64,000 nt of DNA, from positions 1,364,001-1,428,000 of the forward strand of contig NZ_CP029210.1 in the NCBI RefSeq assembly GCF_003100395.1, read 5' to 3'. Made by a program: the position numbers and the translations under genes. The notes below the pieces were generated by a model. It did no database searches and was not told the DNA's origin. It saw nothing but the letters and a program-made list of their open reading frames with translations. Numbering within the stretch: position 1 is the first letter of the stretch; each line of letters begins with the position of its first letter. Below are positions 18,854 to 28,022 of this stretch, one piece after another. This DNA comes from Aquabacterium olei. Lineage in GTDB: Bacteria > Pseudomonadota > Gammaproteobacteria > Burkholderiales > Burkholderiaceae_C.

Positions 18854-21800
18854 ATGCAAGACCCAGACCAAAACAGTCCAGCCCTGAACGCGGCGCCCGG
18901 CGAGGCGCTGCAGCGTGTCGTCAAGGTGCGACGCGACTACAACACCTGGGTGGCCACCGAGACGCTGGAAGACTATGCCCTGCGCTTCACGCCCCGCTCG
19001 GCGCGCCGCTGGAGCGACTGGCGTGTGGCCAACACCGCGTTCGGGGCCTCGTCGTTTCTGGTGCTCGAGGCGGTGGGAGCCACCTTGCTGGTCGAGCACG
19101 GCTTCCTCAACGCCTTCTGGGCCATTCTGGCCACGGGGCTGATCATCCTGCTGGCCGGCTGGCCGATCAGCGTCTATGCCGCCCGGCACGGCGTCGACAT
19201 GGACCTGCTGACGCGGGGCGCGGGCTTTGGCTACATCGGCTCGACCATCACCTCGCTGATCTACGCGAGCTTCACCTTCATCTTCTTCGCGCTCGAAGCC
19301 GCCGTCATGGCCTATGCGCTGGAGCTTGCCTTCGACATCCCGCCCGCCTGGGGTTACCTGGTCTGCGCGCTGGTGGTGATCCCGCTGGTCACCCACGGGG
19401 TCACGACCATCAGCCGGCTGCAGCTGTTCACGCTGCCTTTGTGGCTGGTGATGCTGGTGGTGCCCTATGTCTACGTCTTTCAGGATCACCCGACGATCCT
19501 GCATGACCTGGCCGGCTATGCGGGCGCCGATGGGCAGCATGGCGCCTTCAGTGTGCTGGGCTTCGGTGCGGCGCTGACGGTGGGCGTGGCCCTGATCACG
19601 CAGATGGGCGAGCAGGCCGACTACCTGCGCTTCATGCCGGAGGCCCGGCCCGGGCAGCCCGCACGCTGGTGGGCCTCGGTGTTCGTGGGCGGGCCGGGTT
19701 GGGTGATACCCGGCGTGCTGAAGATGCTGGGCGGTGCGTTGCTGGCCTGGCTGGCCATGAGCTTCGCCGTGCCGGTCGAGCGGGCGCTGGATCCGAACCA
19801 GATGTACCTCGTCGCGTGGGAGAAGGTTTTTCCCGATCAACGCTGGGCGATTGCCGCGGTGGCGCTGTTCGTCGTCGTGTCGCAGATCAAGATCAACGTG
19901 ACGAATGCCTATGCCGGTTCGCTGGCGTGGTCGAACTTCTTTGCGCGGGTCACGCACAGCCACCCCGGGCGGGTGGTGTGGGTCGTGTTCAACACCGTGA
20001 TTGCCTTGCTGCTGATGGAGCTGAATCTGTTCCAGGCGCTGGGCAAGGTGCTGGGGCTGTACGGCAACATCGCCATCGCGTGGATCATGGCGGTGGTGGC
20101 CGATCTGGTCATCAACAAGCCCTTGGGCTGGTCGCCGCCGGGCATCGAGTTCAAGCGGGCTTATCTGTACGACATCAACCCGGTCGGGGTGGGCGCGATG
20201 GGCGTGGCCTCGCTGGTGTCGGTGCTGGCCCATGTGGGGCTGCTGGGCGAGCTTGCCCAGGCCTTCTCGGCGGTGATCGCCATGGTCGTCGCCTTCGTCG
20301 TGTCGCCTTTGATCGCCTGGGCCACGAAAGGGCGCTACTACCTGGCGCGGGCCCAGTTCGAGCCCCAAGCCGCCGCGGCTGCGGAGGGCCATGAGCCAGC
20401 CGGCATCCCTGCGGGCCGGCCACTGAGCAAGGTGATCCGCCTGCGCGCACTGCACCGCTGCACGGTGTGTGAGCGCGAATACGAGCAGGACGACGTGGCG
20501 CAATGCCCGGCCTACCAGGGCTTCATCTGCTCGCTGTGCTGTTCGCTCGATGCGCGCTGCCAGGACCTGTGCAAGCCACACGCGCGCTGGGCCGTGCAGT
20601 GGCGGGCGCTGGGCCGGCGGCTGCTGCCGGATCGCCTGTGGCAGCGCGTGGACACCGAACTGGGCCAGTTCCTGGTGGTGATGCTGGTGCTGACGGGCCT
20701 GCTGGGCGCGCTGTTCGGCCTGGTGTTCCAGCAGCAGCTGCGCGAGCTGGACAGCATCGTGCCCACCGCGATGGACCCGGCCCAGCTGCTCCAGCAGGCC
20801 TTCACCAAGGTGTTCGCCGCGCTCGTGCTGATCGTGGGCGTGGTGGCGTGGTGGGTGGTGCTCACGCACAAGAGCCGTCAGGTGGCTCAGGAAGAATCGA
20901 ACCGGCAGACCCATCTGCTGGTGCGCGAGATTGCCTCGCACCGCGTCACCGACGAGAAGCTGCAGCAGGCCAAGCAGACCGCCGAGCAGGCCAACCTGGC
21001 CAAGAGCCGCTACATCTCGACCATCAGCCATGAGTTGCGCACACCACTCAACGGCATCCTCGGCTATGCCCAGCTGCTTGATGAAGACGAGAAGCTGCCC
21101 GAGCACGTCAAGCACGCCGTGGGTGTCATCAAGCGGGGGGGCGACCACCTGCTGTCGCTCATCGAAGGCACGCTCGACATCGCGCGCATTGAAAGCGGCA
21201 AGCTCACGCTGGACGTGAAGCCGGTCCGGCTGCCGGAGCTGCTGTATCAGATGGTGAGCCTCATCGAGCCCGAGGCGCGCGCCAAGCAGCTGCGTTTCGT
21301 CGCCGACATCGACCCGGGCCTGCCCGACGTGGTGCGGGCCGACGAAAGGCGTGTGCGCCAGATCCTGATCAACGTGCTGGGCAACGCGGTGAAGTTCACC
21401 CATGCCGGCGAGGTGTGCTTCAAGGTGCGCTATGCGCGAGAGATTGCGCAGATCGACATCACCGACACGGGGCCCGGGATTGCGCAGGAGGAGCTCGACA
21501 AGGTGTTCGAGCCGTTCGCGCGGGGTTCATCGGCGGCCGGCAGCTCGGCCAGTGGCACAGGGCTGGGGCTCACGATCAGCAAGATGCTGACGGACCTCAT
21601 GGGCGGCGAGATGCGGGTGCAGAGCGCACCAGGTATCGGCACGACGTTCAGCATCCGACTGTTCCTGCCCCAGGTGCGGGTGGCCGGCCTGGCCCAGGCG
21701 GCGCCACGCCGCGGGCAGCGCACGGGCTACGTCGGCGAGCGCCGCCGCATCTGGGTGGTGGACAACGAAGAGGCCGACCGCGGCCTGCTGGTCCGCATCC

Positions 21801-22405
21801 TCGAGCCGCTGGGCTTCGAGGTGACGCCGCTGCCGTCTGGCGTGGCGTGCCTGGCGCAGTTGCGCGCTACGCCGCCGCTGGCCTTGCCCCATGCCCTGTT
21901 CATGGATCTGGCCATGCCCGGCCTCGACGGGTGGGACACGCTGCGCGCCATCCGTGAGCAGCGCCTGTGCGACGCGCCGTCGGCCATCGTGTCGGCCAAC
22001 GCGTTCGACAAGGCGCTGGAAAACGATGTGGGCATCACGCCCGACGACTTCATCGTCAAGCCGGTGCGCGTGAGTGAACTGCTGGACTGGCTGGGGCGCC
22101 GACTAGGTTTGCAGTGGATCGAGTCGGTCACCGACCGGGGGGCGCCCGGCTCGGTGGTGCCGGCGCCCGCGACAGCGGCCCCGACGGCCTCGCTGCCGTC
22201 GCACGACGCCCTGCGCCGGCTGGAGGATCAAGTGCACACTGGCTACATGCGGGGCGTGCACCAGGCGCTCGACCAGATGGCCGCCGACGAGCCGGCCTGC
22301 GAGGCCTTCGTGCAGCGCATGCGGACGATGGCGCGCCAGTTTCAGCTCGATGCCATGGCCTCGAGCCTGCGCGAGGCGCTGGCGCAGGCACAATCGGCGC
22401 CGTGA
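18854..22405 (+). CDS. NCS1-type permease fused to hybrid histidine kinase (transporter-sensor)
   Basis: A 1183-residue fusion. Residues about 30-500 are an NCS1 (cytosine/purine/allantoin) permease of about 12 helices, starting with DYNTWVATETLEDYALRFTPRSARRWS and carrying SQIKINVTNAYAGSLAWSNFF. A cysteine-rich module follows (about 536-575, CTVCEREYEQDDVAQCP...CSLCCSLDARCQDLC) that looks like a metal-binding knuckle, then two more helices (about 615-670) and a coiled coil. The kinase core has His726 in [17 protein letters not shown] box (LINVLGNAVKFT) and G boxes (DTGPGIAQ, GTGLGLTIS). A receiver (VVDNEEADR, Asp1018 in LFMDLAMPG) and a helical C-terminus follow. It probably senses transport or binding of a nitrogenous compound. 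The REC-LuxR gene 18 bases downstream is the obvious partner. Fusions of this type near urea genes exist in related bacteria, but the ligand is unknown to me. Confidence 0.88.
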   Translation: MQDPDQNSPALNAAPGEALQRVVKVRRDYNTWVATETLEDYALRFTPRSARRWSDWRVANTAFGASSFLVLEAVGATLLVEHGFLNAFWAILATGLIILLAGWPISVYAARHGVDMDLLTRGAGFGYIGSTITSLIYASFTFIFFALEAAVMAYALELAFDIPPAWGYLVCALVVIPLVTHGVTTISRLQLFTLPLWLVMLVVPYVYVFQDHPTILHDLAGYAGADGQHGAFSVLGFGAALTVGVALITQMGEQADYLRFMPEARPGQPARWWASVFVGGPGWVIPGVLKMLGGALLAWLAMSFAVPVERALDPNQMYLVAWEKVFPDQRWAIAAVALFVVVSQIKINVTNAYAGSLAWSNFFARVTHSHPGRVVWVVFNTVIALLLMELNLFQALGKVLGLYGNIAIAWIMAVVADLVINKPLGWSPPGIEFKRAYLYDINPVGVGAMGVASLVSVLAHVGLLGELAQAFSAVIAMVVAFVVSPLIAWATKGRYYLARAQFEPQAAAAAEGHEPAGIPAGRPLSKVIRLRALHRCTVCEREYEQDDVAQCPAYQGFICSLCCSLDARCQDLCKPHARWAVQWRALGRRLLPDRLWQRVDTELGQFLVVMLVLTGLLGALFGLVFQQQLRELDSIVPTAMDPAQLLQQAFTKVFAALVLIVGVVAWWVVLTHKSRQVAQEESNRQTHLLVREIASHRVTDEKLQQAKQTAEQANLAKSRYISTISHELRTPLNGILGYAQLLDEDEKLPEHVKHAVGVIKRGGDHLLSLIEGTLDIARIESGKLTLDVKPVRLPELLYQMVSLIEPEARAKQLRFVADIDPGLPDVVRADERRVRQILINVLGNAVKFTHAGEVCFKVRYAREIAQIDITDTGPGIAQEELDKVFEPFARGSSAAGSSASGTGLGLTISKMLTDLMGGEMRVQSAPGIGTTFSIRLFLPQVRVAGLAQAAPRRGQRTGYVGERRRIWVVDNEEADRGLLVRILEPLGFEVTPLPSGVACLAQLRATPPLALPHALFMDLAMPGLDGWDTLRAIREQRLCDAPSAIVSANAFDKALENDVGITPDDFIVKPVRVSELLDWLGRRLGLQWIESVTDRGAPGSVVPAPATAAPTASLPSHDALRRLEDQVHTGYMRGVHQALDQMAADEPACEAFVQRMRTMARQFQLDAMASSLREALAQAQSAP

Positions 22406-22423
22406 TGCACAGAGCCTGAACCG

Positions 22424-23383
22424 ATGCTGGAGACACTCGACCGCAGCCGTACCGACGTCGTCCTCATCGTGGACGACGTGCCGGACAACCTCTCCTTGCT
22501 GCACGATGCGCTGGACGAAGCCGGCTACACCGTGCTGGTGGCCACCCACGGCGAGGCCGCGCTGCAACGGGCTTCGCAGATGGTGCCCGACATCATCCTG
22601 CTGGATGCCGTCATGCCCGGCATGGACGGCTTCGAAGTGGCCCGGCGTCTGAAGGCCACCGCCGAAACCAGCCACATCCCCATCGTCTTCATGACCGGCC
22701 TGAGCGAGACCGAGCATGTGGTGGCGGCCTTCCAGGCGGGCGGCGTGGATTACGTGGTCAAACCCATTCGGCCACGCGAGGTGCTGGCCCGCATCGAGGC
22801 CCACATGCACAGTGCCCGGCAGGCCCGGCAGGCGCGCAATGCGCTGGATGCGTTCGGTCATGCGTCGATGACCGTGCGCGTCCCGGATGGACGCATCCTG
22901 TGGCAGACGCCGCTGGCGCGCAAGCTGATGCAGGCCTTCTTCGACGTGCCGGAGACGGCTGCCCCGGCGGAGCTGGCCGACTGGCTGCGCCTGCACGCGC
23001 CACGCATGGCGCAGGCGATCGAGCGCGGCGAGGCACCGCCCCTCCCGCCGGCCTGGGTGGTGAACCAGGGTAGCCGTCGGTTGAGCTTTGCGCTGCACCA
23101 GCCCACGGGCGAAGACGAGTGGCTGCTGGTGATGCAGGAAAGCTCCGACCAGGCTGCGATGGAAGCCCTGAGCCAGGAGTTCAAGCTCACCACGCGCGAG
23201 GGCGAGGTGCTGTACTGGGTGGTGAAGGGCAAGACCAACCGCGACATCGGCGACATCCTGGGCAGCAGCCCGGCCACGGTCAAGAAGCAGCTCGAGCATA
23301 TCTTTGCCAAGCTGGGGGTGGAGACGCGCACGGCGGCGGCAGGGCTGGCGATGAGCCGGGTGGGGCAGCTGAAGGCCCGCTGA
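22424..23383 (+). CDS. REC-PAS-like-LuxR response regulator
   Basis: A 319-residue regulator directly downstream of the permease-kinase gene. The receiver occupies 10-130 with DD pair VDD (17-18), phospho-acceptor Asp61 (IILLDAVMPGMDG) and the Lys in YVVKPIRP. A middle region of about 100 residues (150-250) contains VRVPDGRILWQTPLARKLMQAFF and resembles a PAS fold. The C-terminus is a LuxR/GerE helix-turn-helix (LTTREGEVLYWVVKGKTNRDIGDILGSSPATVKKQLEHIFAKLGVETRTAA). Co-transcription with the kinase makes it the likely output of that sensor, with urease or urea transport genes as plausible targets. It converges on a Nudix gene with about 50 bases between. Confidence 0.88.
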   Translation: MLETLDRSRTDVVLIVDDVPDNLSLLHDALDEAGYTVLVATHGEAALQRASQMVPDIILLDAVMPGMDGFEVARRLKATAETSHIPIVFMTGLSETEHVVAAFQAGGVDYVVKPIRPREVLARIEAHMHSARQARQARNALDAFGHASMTVRVPDGRILWQTPLARKLMQAFFDVPETAAPAELADWLRLHAPRMAQAIERGEAPPLPPAWVVNQGSRRLSFALHQPTGEDEWLLVMQESSDQAAMEALSQEFKLTTREGEVLYWVVKGKTNRDIGDILGSSPATVKKQLEHIFAKLGVETRTAAAGLAMSRVGQLKAR

Positions 23384-23432
23384 GTCCGGTCTCCTCGGCC
23401 TGCTTGCGGCCCGTTGAGGCGCCTTGCACGGC

Positions 23433-23954
23433 TTACAGCTTGGGCAGCTCCAGCGCCTCGGGCGTGTGGCCCTGGCTCAGCAGCCAGTCACGCAAAGCGA
23501 GGCCGGTGGCGGCGGGCCAGTAGCGCAGCTTCTGTGGAAGGATGCGCTTGTAGTCGACCAGCTCTTCATTGAGCGTGATGGTGCCCTCGGCGACCACGTG
23601 GTAGGCCAGGATGATCTGGTTGTTCCTGGGGAAGGCGTAATGCCCGACGAAGGTGGCTGGTTGCGTGGCGTCGAGGCCGAGCTCTTCCTTCACCTCGCGC
23701 AGCACGGCTTCTTCCGGGCTGGGGTCATGCTTCTCCAGGAAGCCGGTGATCAGGGCATAGAAGGGCACGGCCCAGGCGGCGTTGCGGGCCAGGATGATGT
23801 GGTTTTCGTGTTCGACGATGGCCGCGACCACCGGCACCGGGTTGTCCCAGTGGACGAAGCCGCAGGCGGTGTCCGGGCAGCGCAGGCGCTGGGCGCCGTC
23901 TACCGGCTTGTCCAGCAGTGGCGTGGCGCATTGAGGGCAGAAGCGGAAGCTCAT
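23433..23954 (-). CDS. Nudix hydrolase with N-terminal zinc ribbon
   Basis: A 173-residue protein. The N-terminus MSFRFCPQCATPLLD...RLRCPDTACGFVHWDNP is a zinc ribbon of the NudC type, followed by a Nudix fold with the box GFLEKHDPSPEEAVLREVKEELGL. Compared with the consensus G-x5-E-x7-REUxEExGU, this box has one extra residue between the first G and the RE, and an Asp near the place of the first Glu, while the metal-binding REVKEE is intact. NAD(H) or another nucleotide diphosphate derivative is a plausible substrate, but not proven. The start ATG at 23954 precedes the zinc ribbon directly; the gene upstream on the same strand ends 14 bases away. Confidence 0.8.
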   Translation of the reverse strand: MSFRFCPQCATPLLDKPVDGAQRLRCPDTACGFVHWDNPVPVVAAIVEHENHIILARNAAWAVPFYALITGFLEKHDPSPEEAVLREVKEELGLDATQPATFVGHYAFPRNNQIILAYHVVAEGTITLNEELVDYKRILPQKLRYWPAATGLALRDWLLSQGHTPEALELPKL

Positions 23955-23968
23955 GCCGCAGCATAGCG

Positions 23969-24706
23969 TCACCCGATCGGGAATCCCTTGATCAGCGCCC
24001 GCTGAATGCGCTGCGACGTCACCGCCAGTGTGGCCTGGTGCGCGGGCCCCAGGGCTTGCCAGTGCCCCTCGAAATCGGCCCGGCACTGCTCGAACAGGTG
24101 CCGCGGCCCGGCCGTCACGATGTCGTTGCCGCCCTCGTCGGACAACACCGAGATCATCGAGCCCGAGAAGGCCTTGAACAGGCGCTTGCCGATCTCGCGG
24201 GTCTGGTCGGTGTCGGCCTGCACGTTGGCCACCAGCAGCCCCTCGGGCGTCAGCGCCTTGCGGCAGTGGTTGTAGAAACTGCGTGAGCACAGCGGCTCGG
24301 CAATGCCATCGCCCGTGAAGCCGTCGACGAGGATCAGGTCATAGGTGTGCGGTGGCTTCACCATGAACTTTGCGCCGTCGTCGCATACCGTGCGGAGGCG
24401 GTCGTCGTCGGGCGGGATGTGGAAGGCGTCGCGCAGATCGATCACGCTCTGGCTGATCTCGACCACGGTGAGGTCGGCCTCGGGCACATGGCGGTGCAGG
24501 TACTTGAGCATCGACCCGCCGCCCAGCCCGATCATCAGCACGCGGCGTGGCTTTGGGTTGAAGAGCAGGGCGCCCATCATGGTGCGGGTGTAGTCCAGCA
24601 CCAGGTCGTCCGGGTCGCCCAGGCGCATGCAGCTCTGGATCAGGGTGCCCTCGAAGCTGAGGGTCACGGTCTGGCTGTTGGTATGCAGCCGGGGGTCTAA
24701 GGGCAT
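23969..24706 (-). CDS. Spermidine synthase-like SAM-binding protein
   Basis: A 245-residue Rossmann-fold protein of the spermine/spermidine synthase family. The motif I is VLMIGLGGGSMLKYL, the ribose-binding acid is in DLTVVEISQSVIDLRDAF, the next motif is VCDDGAKFM and the catalytic-loop region reads DLILVDGFTGDG. The N-terminal beta-hairpin tetramerisation domain of true SpeE is shortened, and the LVDGF sequence departs from the D-x-x-D-P motif of polyamine synthases, so this is probably one of the SpeE-like methyltransferase homologues of unknown substrate. It precedes the Nudix gene on the same strand by 14 bases and may be co-transcribed with it. Confidence 0.75.
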   Translation of the reverse strand: MPLDPRLHTNSQTVTLSFEGTLIQSCMRLGDPDDLVLDYTRTMMGALLFNPKPRRVLMIGLGGGSMLKYLHRHVPEADLTVVEISQSVIDLRDAFHIPPDDDRLRTVCDDGAKFMVKPPHTYDLILVDGFTGDGIAEPLCSRSFYNHCRKALTPEGLLVANVQADTDQTREIGKRLFKAFSGSMISVLSDEGGNDIVTAGPRHLFEQCRADFEGHWQALGPAHQATLAVTSQRIQRALIKGFPIG

Positions 24707-24771
24707 GGTGCAGGCGGAGGCAAGGCTGCGAAGGCGGGGCGTTGCATTCTAGGGGCCCCGCCTCCATTCGC

Positions 24772-26349
24772 TCAGGCCACGCTGTCGCGCAGCCGGAAAA
24801 CGCGCACCGCGCTCGCGAGCTGTTCTGCCTGGGTCTTGAGCGTGGCCGCAGCCGAGGCGCTGTGCTCCACCAGCGAGGCGTTCTGCTGCGTGGTGCGATC
24901 CAGGCCGGCCACCGCCGAGCTCACCTCGCCGATGCCGGTGGCCTGTTGTGATGTGGCGGAGCTGATCTCGGCAATCAGTGTCGAGACGCTGCGCACGTGG
25001 GTGACGATGTCTTCCATCGTTGCGCCGGCCTCGCGCACCAGCCGCGAGCCCGCATCCACCTTCTCGACACTCGAGCCGATCAGCGACTTGATCTCGCGCG
25101 CTGCCTCGGCGCTGCGCTGCGCCAGGCTGCGCACCTCGCCCGCCACCACCGCAAAGCCGCGACCCTGCTCGCCGGCCCGGGCTGCCTCCACCGCCGCGTT
25201 GAGCGCCAGGATGTTGGTCTGGAAGGCGATGCCGTCGATCACGGTGATGATGTCGGCGATGCGGCGCGAACTCTCCGTGATGTCGTCCATCGTGCTGACG
25301 ACCTCGCCGACCACCGTGCCACCCTTCTCAGCCGCAGCGCTTGCCGTGCCAGCAAGCTGGGTGGCCTGGCGCGCTGCGTCTGCATTGCCCTTCACGCTGA
25401 CGTTCATCTGCTCCATCGAAGCGGCTGTCTGCTGCAGGCTGGATGCCTGCTGCTCGGTTCGAGACGACAGATCGACGCTGCCATGAGCGATCTCGGTGGA
25501 ACCACTCGCGATCGCATCCGAGGCCTTTCGCACCCGGCCGACCACTTCCGCCAGGCTCGTCTGCATGGCGGCGAGCGAAGCCAGCACGCTGCCGTCGGGC
25601 GCGGTGTGCCCGCCAAGCACCGGGTTGAGGTCGCCCTGGGCCACCCGCTGGGCAATGTCGCTCAGCGCCAATGGTTCCGCCCCGAGTTGCGCAAGGATGC
25701 TGCGGCCGATCACCCAGGCCAGCCAGGCGCCTCCCGCCAGCGACGTGGCCAGCACGCCGAGCATCACGGCGAGGAAGCCCTGTGCTTCGTCCAGCGCAAT
25801 CTTGTTCTTGGCCTGCAGTTTGGCTTCTTCGTAATCGATCAGCCTGTTGATGGCAGCCAGCCACTGCTCGTATTGCGGCTTGGCGTCGTGCCAGAGAACC
25901 TGGTGCGCGCCATCGGTGTCGCCGGCATCCACGCGCTGGATCACGGCCAGCGTCGATGCGACCGCCCGGCCCTCGATGTCCTTGATGTTGCGGTAGAGCG
26001 GAGCGAGATCGCCCGCATCGACCGAGGTTGCGAGCAGCTTTTCCAGCGGCGCAGCCGAGTCGGCATAAAACTTGGCGAGCCTGTTGATCGCAGCGAGCTC
26101 CTTGTTGCGTTCCTCGGGCGTCCTGCTCAGTGCGACGTCGCGGACCGCGATGGCGCGGTCGTGCGCAGAGCCCCGAAAGTTGATGGCGTAGCGCTGGATC
26201 ATCGAGTGTTCCGCGCTGTTGGCCTGCAGCGCGCGCTTGATGGACTGCACCTTGACCACGGCCATGGCCGTGACGACCACCAGCACGCCGAGCAACACGC
26301 CGAAGCCGACGGCCAGGCGTTTTCGGACGGTCATGCGATTCAAAGCCAT
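24772..26349 (-). CDS. Methyl-accepting chemotaxis protein
   Basis: A 525-residue transmembrane chemoreceptor. TM1 is about residues 10-32 ([21 protein letters not shown]), TM2 about 190-212 ([23 protein letters not shown]); between them lies a four-helix-bundle ligand domain of about 155 residues ([29 protein letters not shown]). The cytoplasmic hairpin has the invariant tip [40 protein letters not shown] lies a few bases before the ATG. It is divergent from urtA across 329 bases that hold three dyads, so a chemotactic role linked to urea or nitrogen compounds is possible but only inferred. No CheA/CheY genes are in the window. Confidence 0.9.
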   Translation of the reverse strand: MALNRMTVRKRLAVGFGVLLGVLVVVTAMAVVKVQSIKRALQANSAEHSMIQRYAINFRGSAHDRAIAVRDVALSRTPEERNKELAAINRLAKFYADSAAPLEKLLATSVDAGDLAPLYRNIKDIEGRAVASTLAVIQRVDAGDTDGAHQVLWHDAKPQYEQWLAAINRLIDYEEAKLQAKNKIALDEAQGFLAVMLGVLATSLAGGAWLAWVIGRSILAQLGAEPLALSDIAQRVAQGDLNPVLGGHTAPDGSVLASLAAMQTSLAEVVGRVRKASDAIASGSTEIAHGSVDLSSRTEQQASSLQQTAASMEQMNVSVKGNADAARQATQLAGTASAAAEKGGTVVGEVVSTMDDITESSRRIADIITVIDGIAFQTNILALNAAVEAARAGEQGRGFAVVAGEVRSLAQRSAEAAREIKSLIGSSVEKVDAGSRLVREAGATMEDIVTHVRSVSTLIAEISSATSQQATGIGEVSSAVAGLDRTTQQNASLVEHSASAAATLKTQAEQLASAVRVFRLRDSVA

Positions 26350-26380
26350 TTGTTATCCCCAGTACAGCTGACACATGGAT

Positions 26381-26403
26381 GCTGTTTGTTCTAGACAAAC
26401 AGC
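26381..26403. promoter_or_regulatory. Inverted repeat upstream of the chemoreceptor gene
   Basis: GCTGTTTGT, five bases, ACAAACAGC: a perfect 9-bp dyad, about 30 bases upstream of the chemoreceptor start. It could be an operator or a leader hairpin for the leftward transcript. Confidence 0.5.
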
Positions 26404-26532
26404 GCTTTGCTGACTCATTTCGGTGCGCGGAGCCCAAACTGGAGGGGGTAAGTCATTGTCGTTGCCTATCGAACGGATAGCGTCAACTTCTTTGACGTGG
26501 ACATGCCGTCCGCGTGAGCCCCTGCACCACCG

Positions 26533-26550
26533 ATACGCCATGTGGCGTAT
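26533..26550. promoter_or_regulatory. Palindromic operator candidate upstream of urtA
   Basis: ATACGCCA, two bases, TGGCGTAT: a perfect 8-bp dyad centred about 137 bases upstream of the urtA ATG. The length and the tight spacing suit binding of a dimeric regulator. A second dyad, CGTCAA/TTGACG, lies at 26481-26497. The candidate binders in the window are the two LuxR-type regulators at 22424 and 32498, but any link is inference. Confidence 0.5.
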
Positions 26551-26678
26551 TCCGCCTTTGCGACCCCCTCGGCACACTGAACCCATCTGATCGCACAAGG
26601 GCCCGACAGGGCGCCCCGGATCAGAACCTGGTTCCCCTTGTTCACGTTCAACCCACCGCTTCAAAGGAGCGCCTTCAC

Positions 26679-27956
26679 ATGAACATCTCGCGTCGTAGCG
26701 CCGTCCAGTCCTTGTCTGCTGTCGCCCTGGGCGTCGCCGGTCTGGCCTTCAGCACCATGGCTTCGGCCGCAGACACCATCAAGGTCGGCGTGCTGCACTC
26801 GCTGTCCGGCACCATGGCCATCTCGGAAACGGTGCTCAAGGACACCGTGCTGATGGCGATCGACGAGATCAACGCGAAGGGCGGCCTGCTGGGCAAGAAG
26901 CTCGAACCCGTGGTGGTGGACCCAGCCTCGAACTGGCCGCTGTTCGCCGAGAAGGCCAAGCAGTTGCTGACCCAGGACAAGGTGGCCGTGACCTTCGGCT
27001 GCTGGACCTCGGTGTCGCGCAAGTCGGTGCTGCCGGTCTACAAGGAGAACAACGGCCTGCTGTTCTACCCCGTGCAGTACGAAGGTGAAGAGCTCGAGAA
27101 GAACGTGTTCTACACCGGCGCCGCGCCCAACCAGCAGGCCATTCCCGCGGTGGAATACCTGATGAGCAAGGACGGCGGCTCGGCCAAGCGCTTCGTGCTG
27201 CTGGGCACCGACTACGTCTACCCGCGCACCACCAACAAGATCCTGCGCGCCTTCCTGAAGTCCAAGGGTGTGGCCGAGGCCGACATCATGGAGGAGTACA
27301 CCCCCTTCGGCCACTCCGACTACCAGACCATCATTGCCAAGATCAAGAAGTTCGCTTCCGAAGGCAAGAAGACGGCCGTGGTCTCGACCATCAACGGCGA
27401 CTCGAACGTGCCCTTCTACAAGGAACTGGGCAACCAGGGTCTGAAGGCCAAGGACGTGCCCGTGGTGGCCTTCTCGGTGGGTGAAGAAGAACTGCGCGGC
27501 GTGGACACCAAGCCGCTGGTCGGCCACCTGGCTGCCTGGAACTACTTCATGAGCGTCAAGAGCCCGGCCAACACCGAGTTCATCAAGAAGTGGTCGGCTT
27601 ATGCCAAGGCCAAGAACATCGCCGGCCACAAGGACAAGCCGCTGACCAACGACCCGATGGAAGCCACCTACATCGGCATCAACATGTGGGCCCAGGCCGT
27701 CAAGAAGGCCGGCACCACCGATGTGGACAAGGTGATTGCCGCGATGGCCGGCCAGACCTTCCCGGCCCCGGGTGGCTTCATGTCCAAGATGGACGAGAAG
27801 AACCACCACCTGCACAAGCCGGTGTTCATCGGCGAGGTGAAGGCCGACGGCCAGTTCAAGGTGGTCTGGAAGACCCCGGGCCCGGTCAAGGCCCAGCCCT
27901 GGAGCCCCTACATCCCCGGAAACGACAAGAAGAAGGACGAGCCGGAAGCCAAGTAA
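26679..27956 (+). CDS. urtA: Urea ABC transporter substrate-binding protein
   Basis: A 425-residue periplasmic binding protein of the branched-chain amino acid/urea type. The signal peptide MNISRRSAVQSLSAVALGVAGL ends in ASA before ADTIKVGVLHSLSGTMAISE, the typical UrtA N-terminus. GCWTSVSRKSVLPVYKENNGLLFYPVQYEGEE and NDPMEATYIGINMWAQAVKKAG are strongly UrtA-like and distinguish it from LivJ. RBS AAAGGAG lies 9 bases before the ATG. It is the first gene of urtABCDE and is followed by a strong terminator-like hairpin that should give the binding protein in excess over the rest. NtrC or carbon/nitrogen control is usual for this operon, but no site was proven here. Confidence 0.95.
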   Translation: MNISRRSAVQSLSAVALGVAGLAFSTMASAADTIKVGVLHSLSGTMAISETVLKDTVLMAIDEINAKGGLLGKKLEPVVVDPASNWPLFAEKAKQLLTQDKVAVTFGCWTSVSRKSVLPVYKENNGLLFYPVQYEGEELEKNVFYTGAAPNQQAIPAVEYLMSKDGGSAKRFVLLGTDYVYPRTTNKILRAFLKSKGVAEADIMEEYTPFGHSDYQTIIAKIKKFASEGKKTAVVSTINGDSNVPFYKELGNQGLKAKDVPVVAFSVGEEELRGVDTKPLVGHLAAWNYFMSVKSPANTEFIKKWSAYAKAKNIAGHKDKPLTNDPMEATYIGINMWAQAVKKAGTTDVDKVIAAMAGQTFPAPGGFMSKMDEKNHHLHKPVFIGEVKADGQFKVVWKTPGPVKAQPWSPYIPGNDKKKDEPEAK

Positions 27957-28022
27957 GGCGAGATCAGGCGGGTGCCCGTCCCCGCCTTTTGACGACGGGA
28001 TGAACCAAGAAGCAGAGCGGTT

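Larger units (their letters stand above)
26350..26678. other. Divergent intergenic region between chemoreceptor gene and urtA
   Basis: No coding sequence is supported in these 329 bases. They contain three perfect inverted repeats (26381-26403, 26481-26497 and 26533-26550), a weaker one (CTATC/GATAG, about 26466-26480), and the strong urtA ribosome binding site AAAGGAG at about 26663-26669. I looked for sigma-54 -24/-12 elements upstream of urtA and found none; no clear -35/-10 pair stands out. Confidence 0.6.

Noticed and set aside
26350..26678. Sigma-54 promoter for urtA
   Set aside because: No GG-N10-GC pair with a proper context was found upstream of urtA on the + strand.
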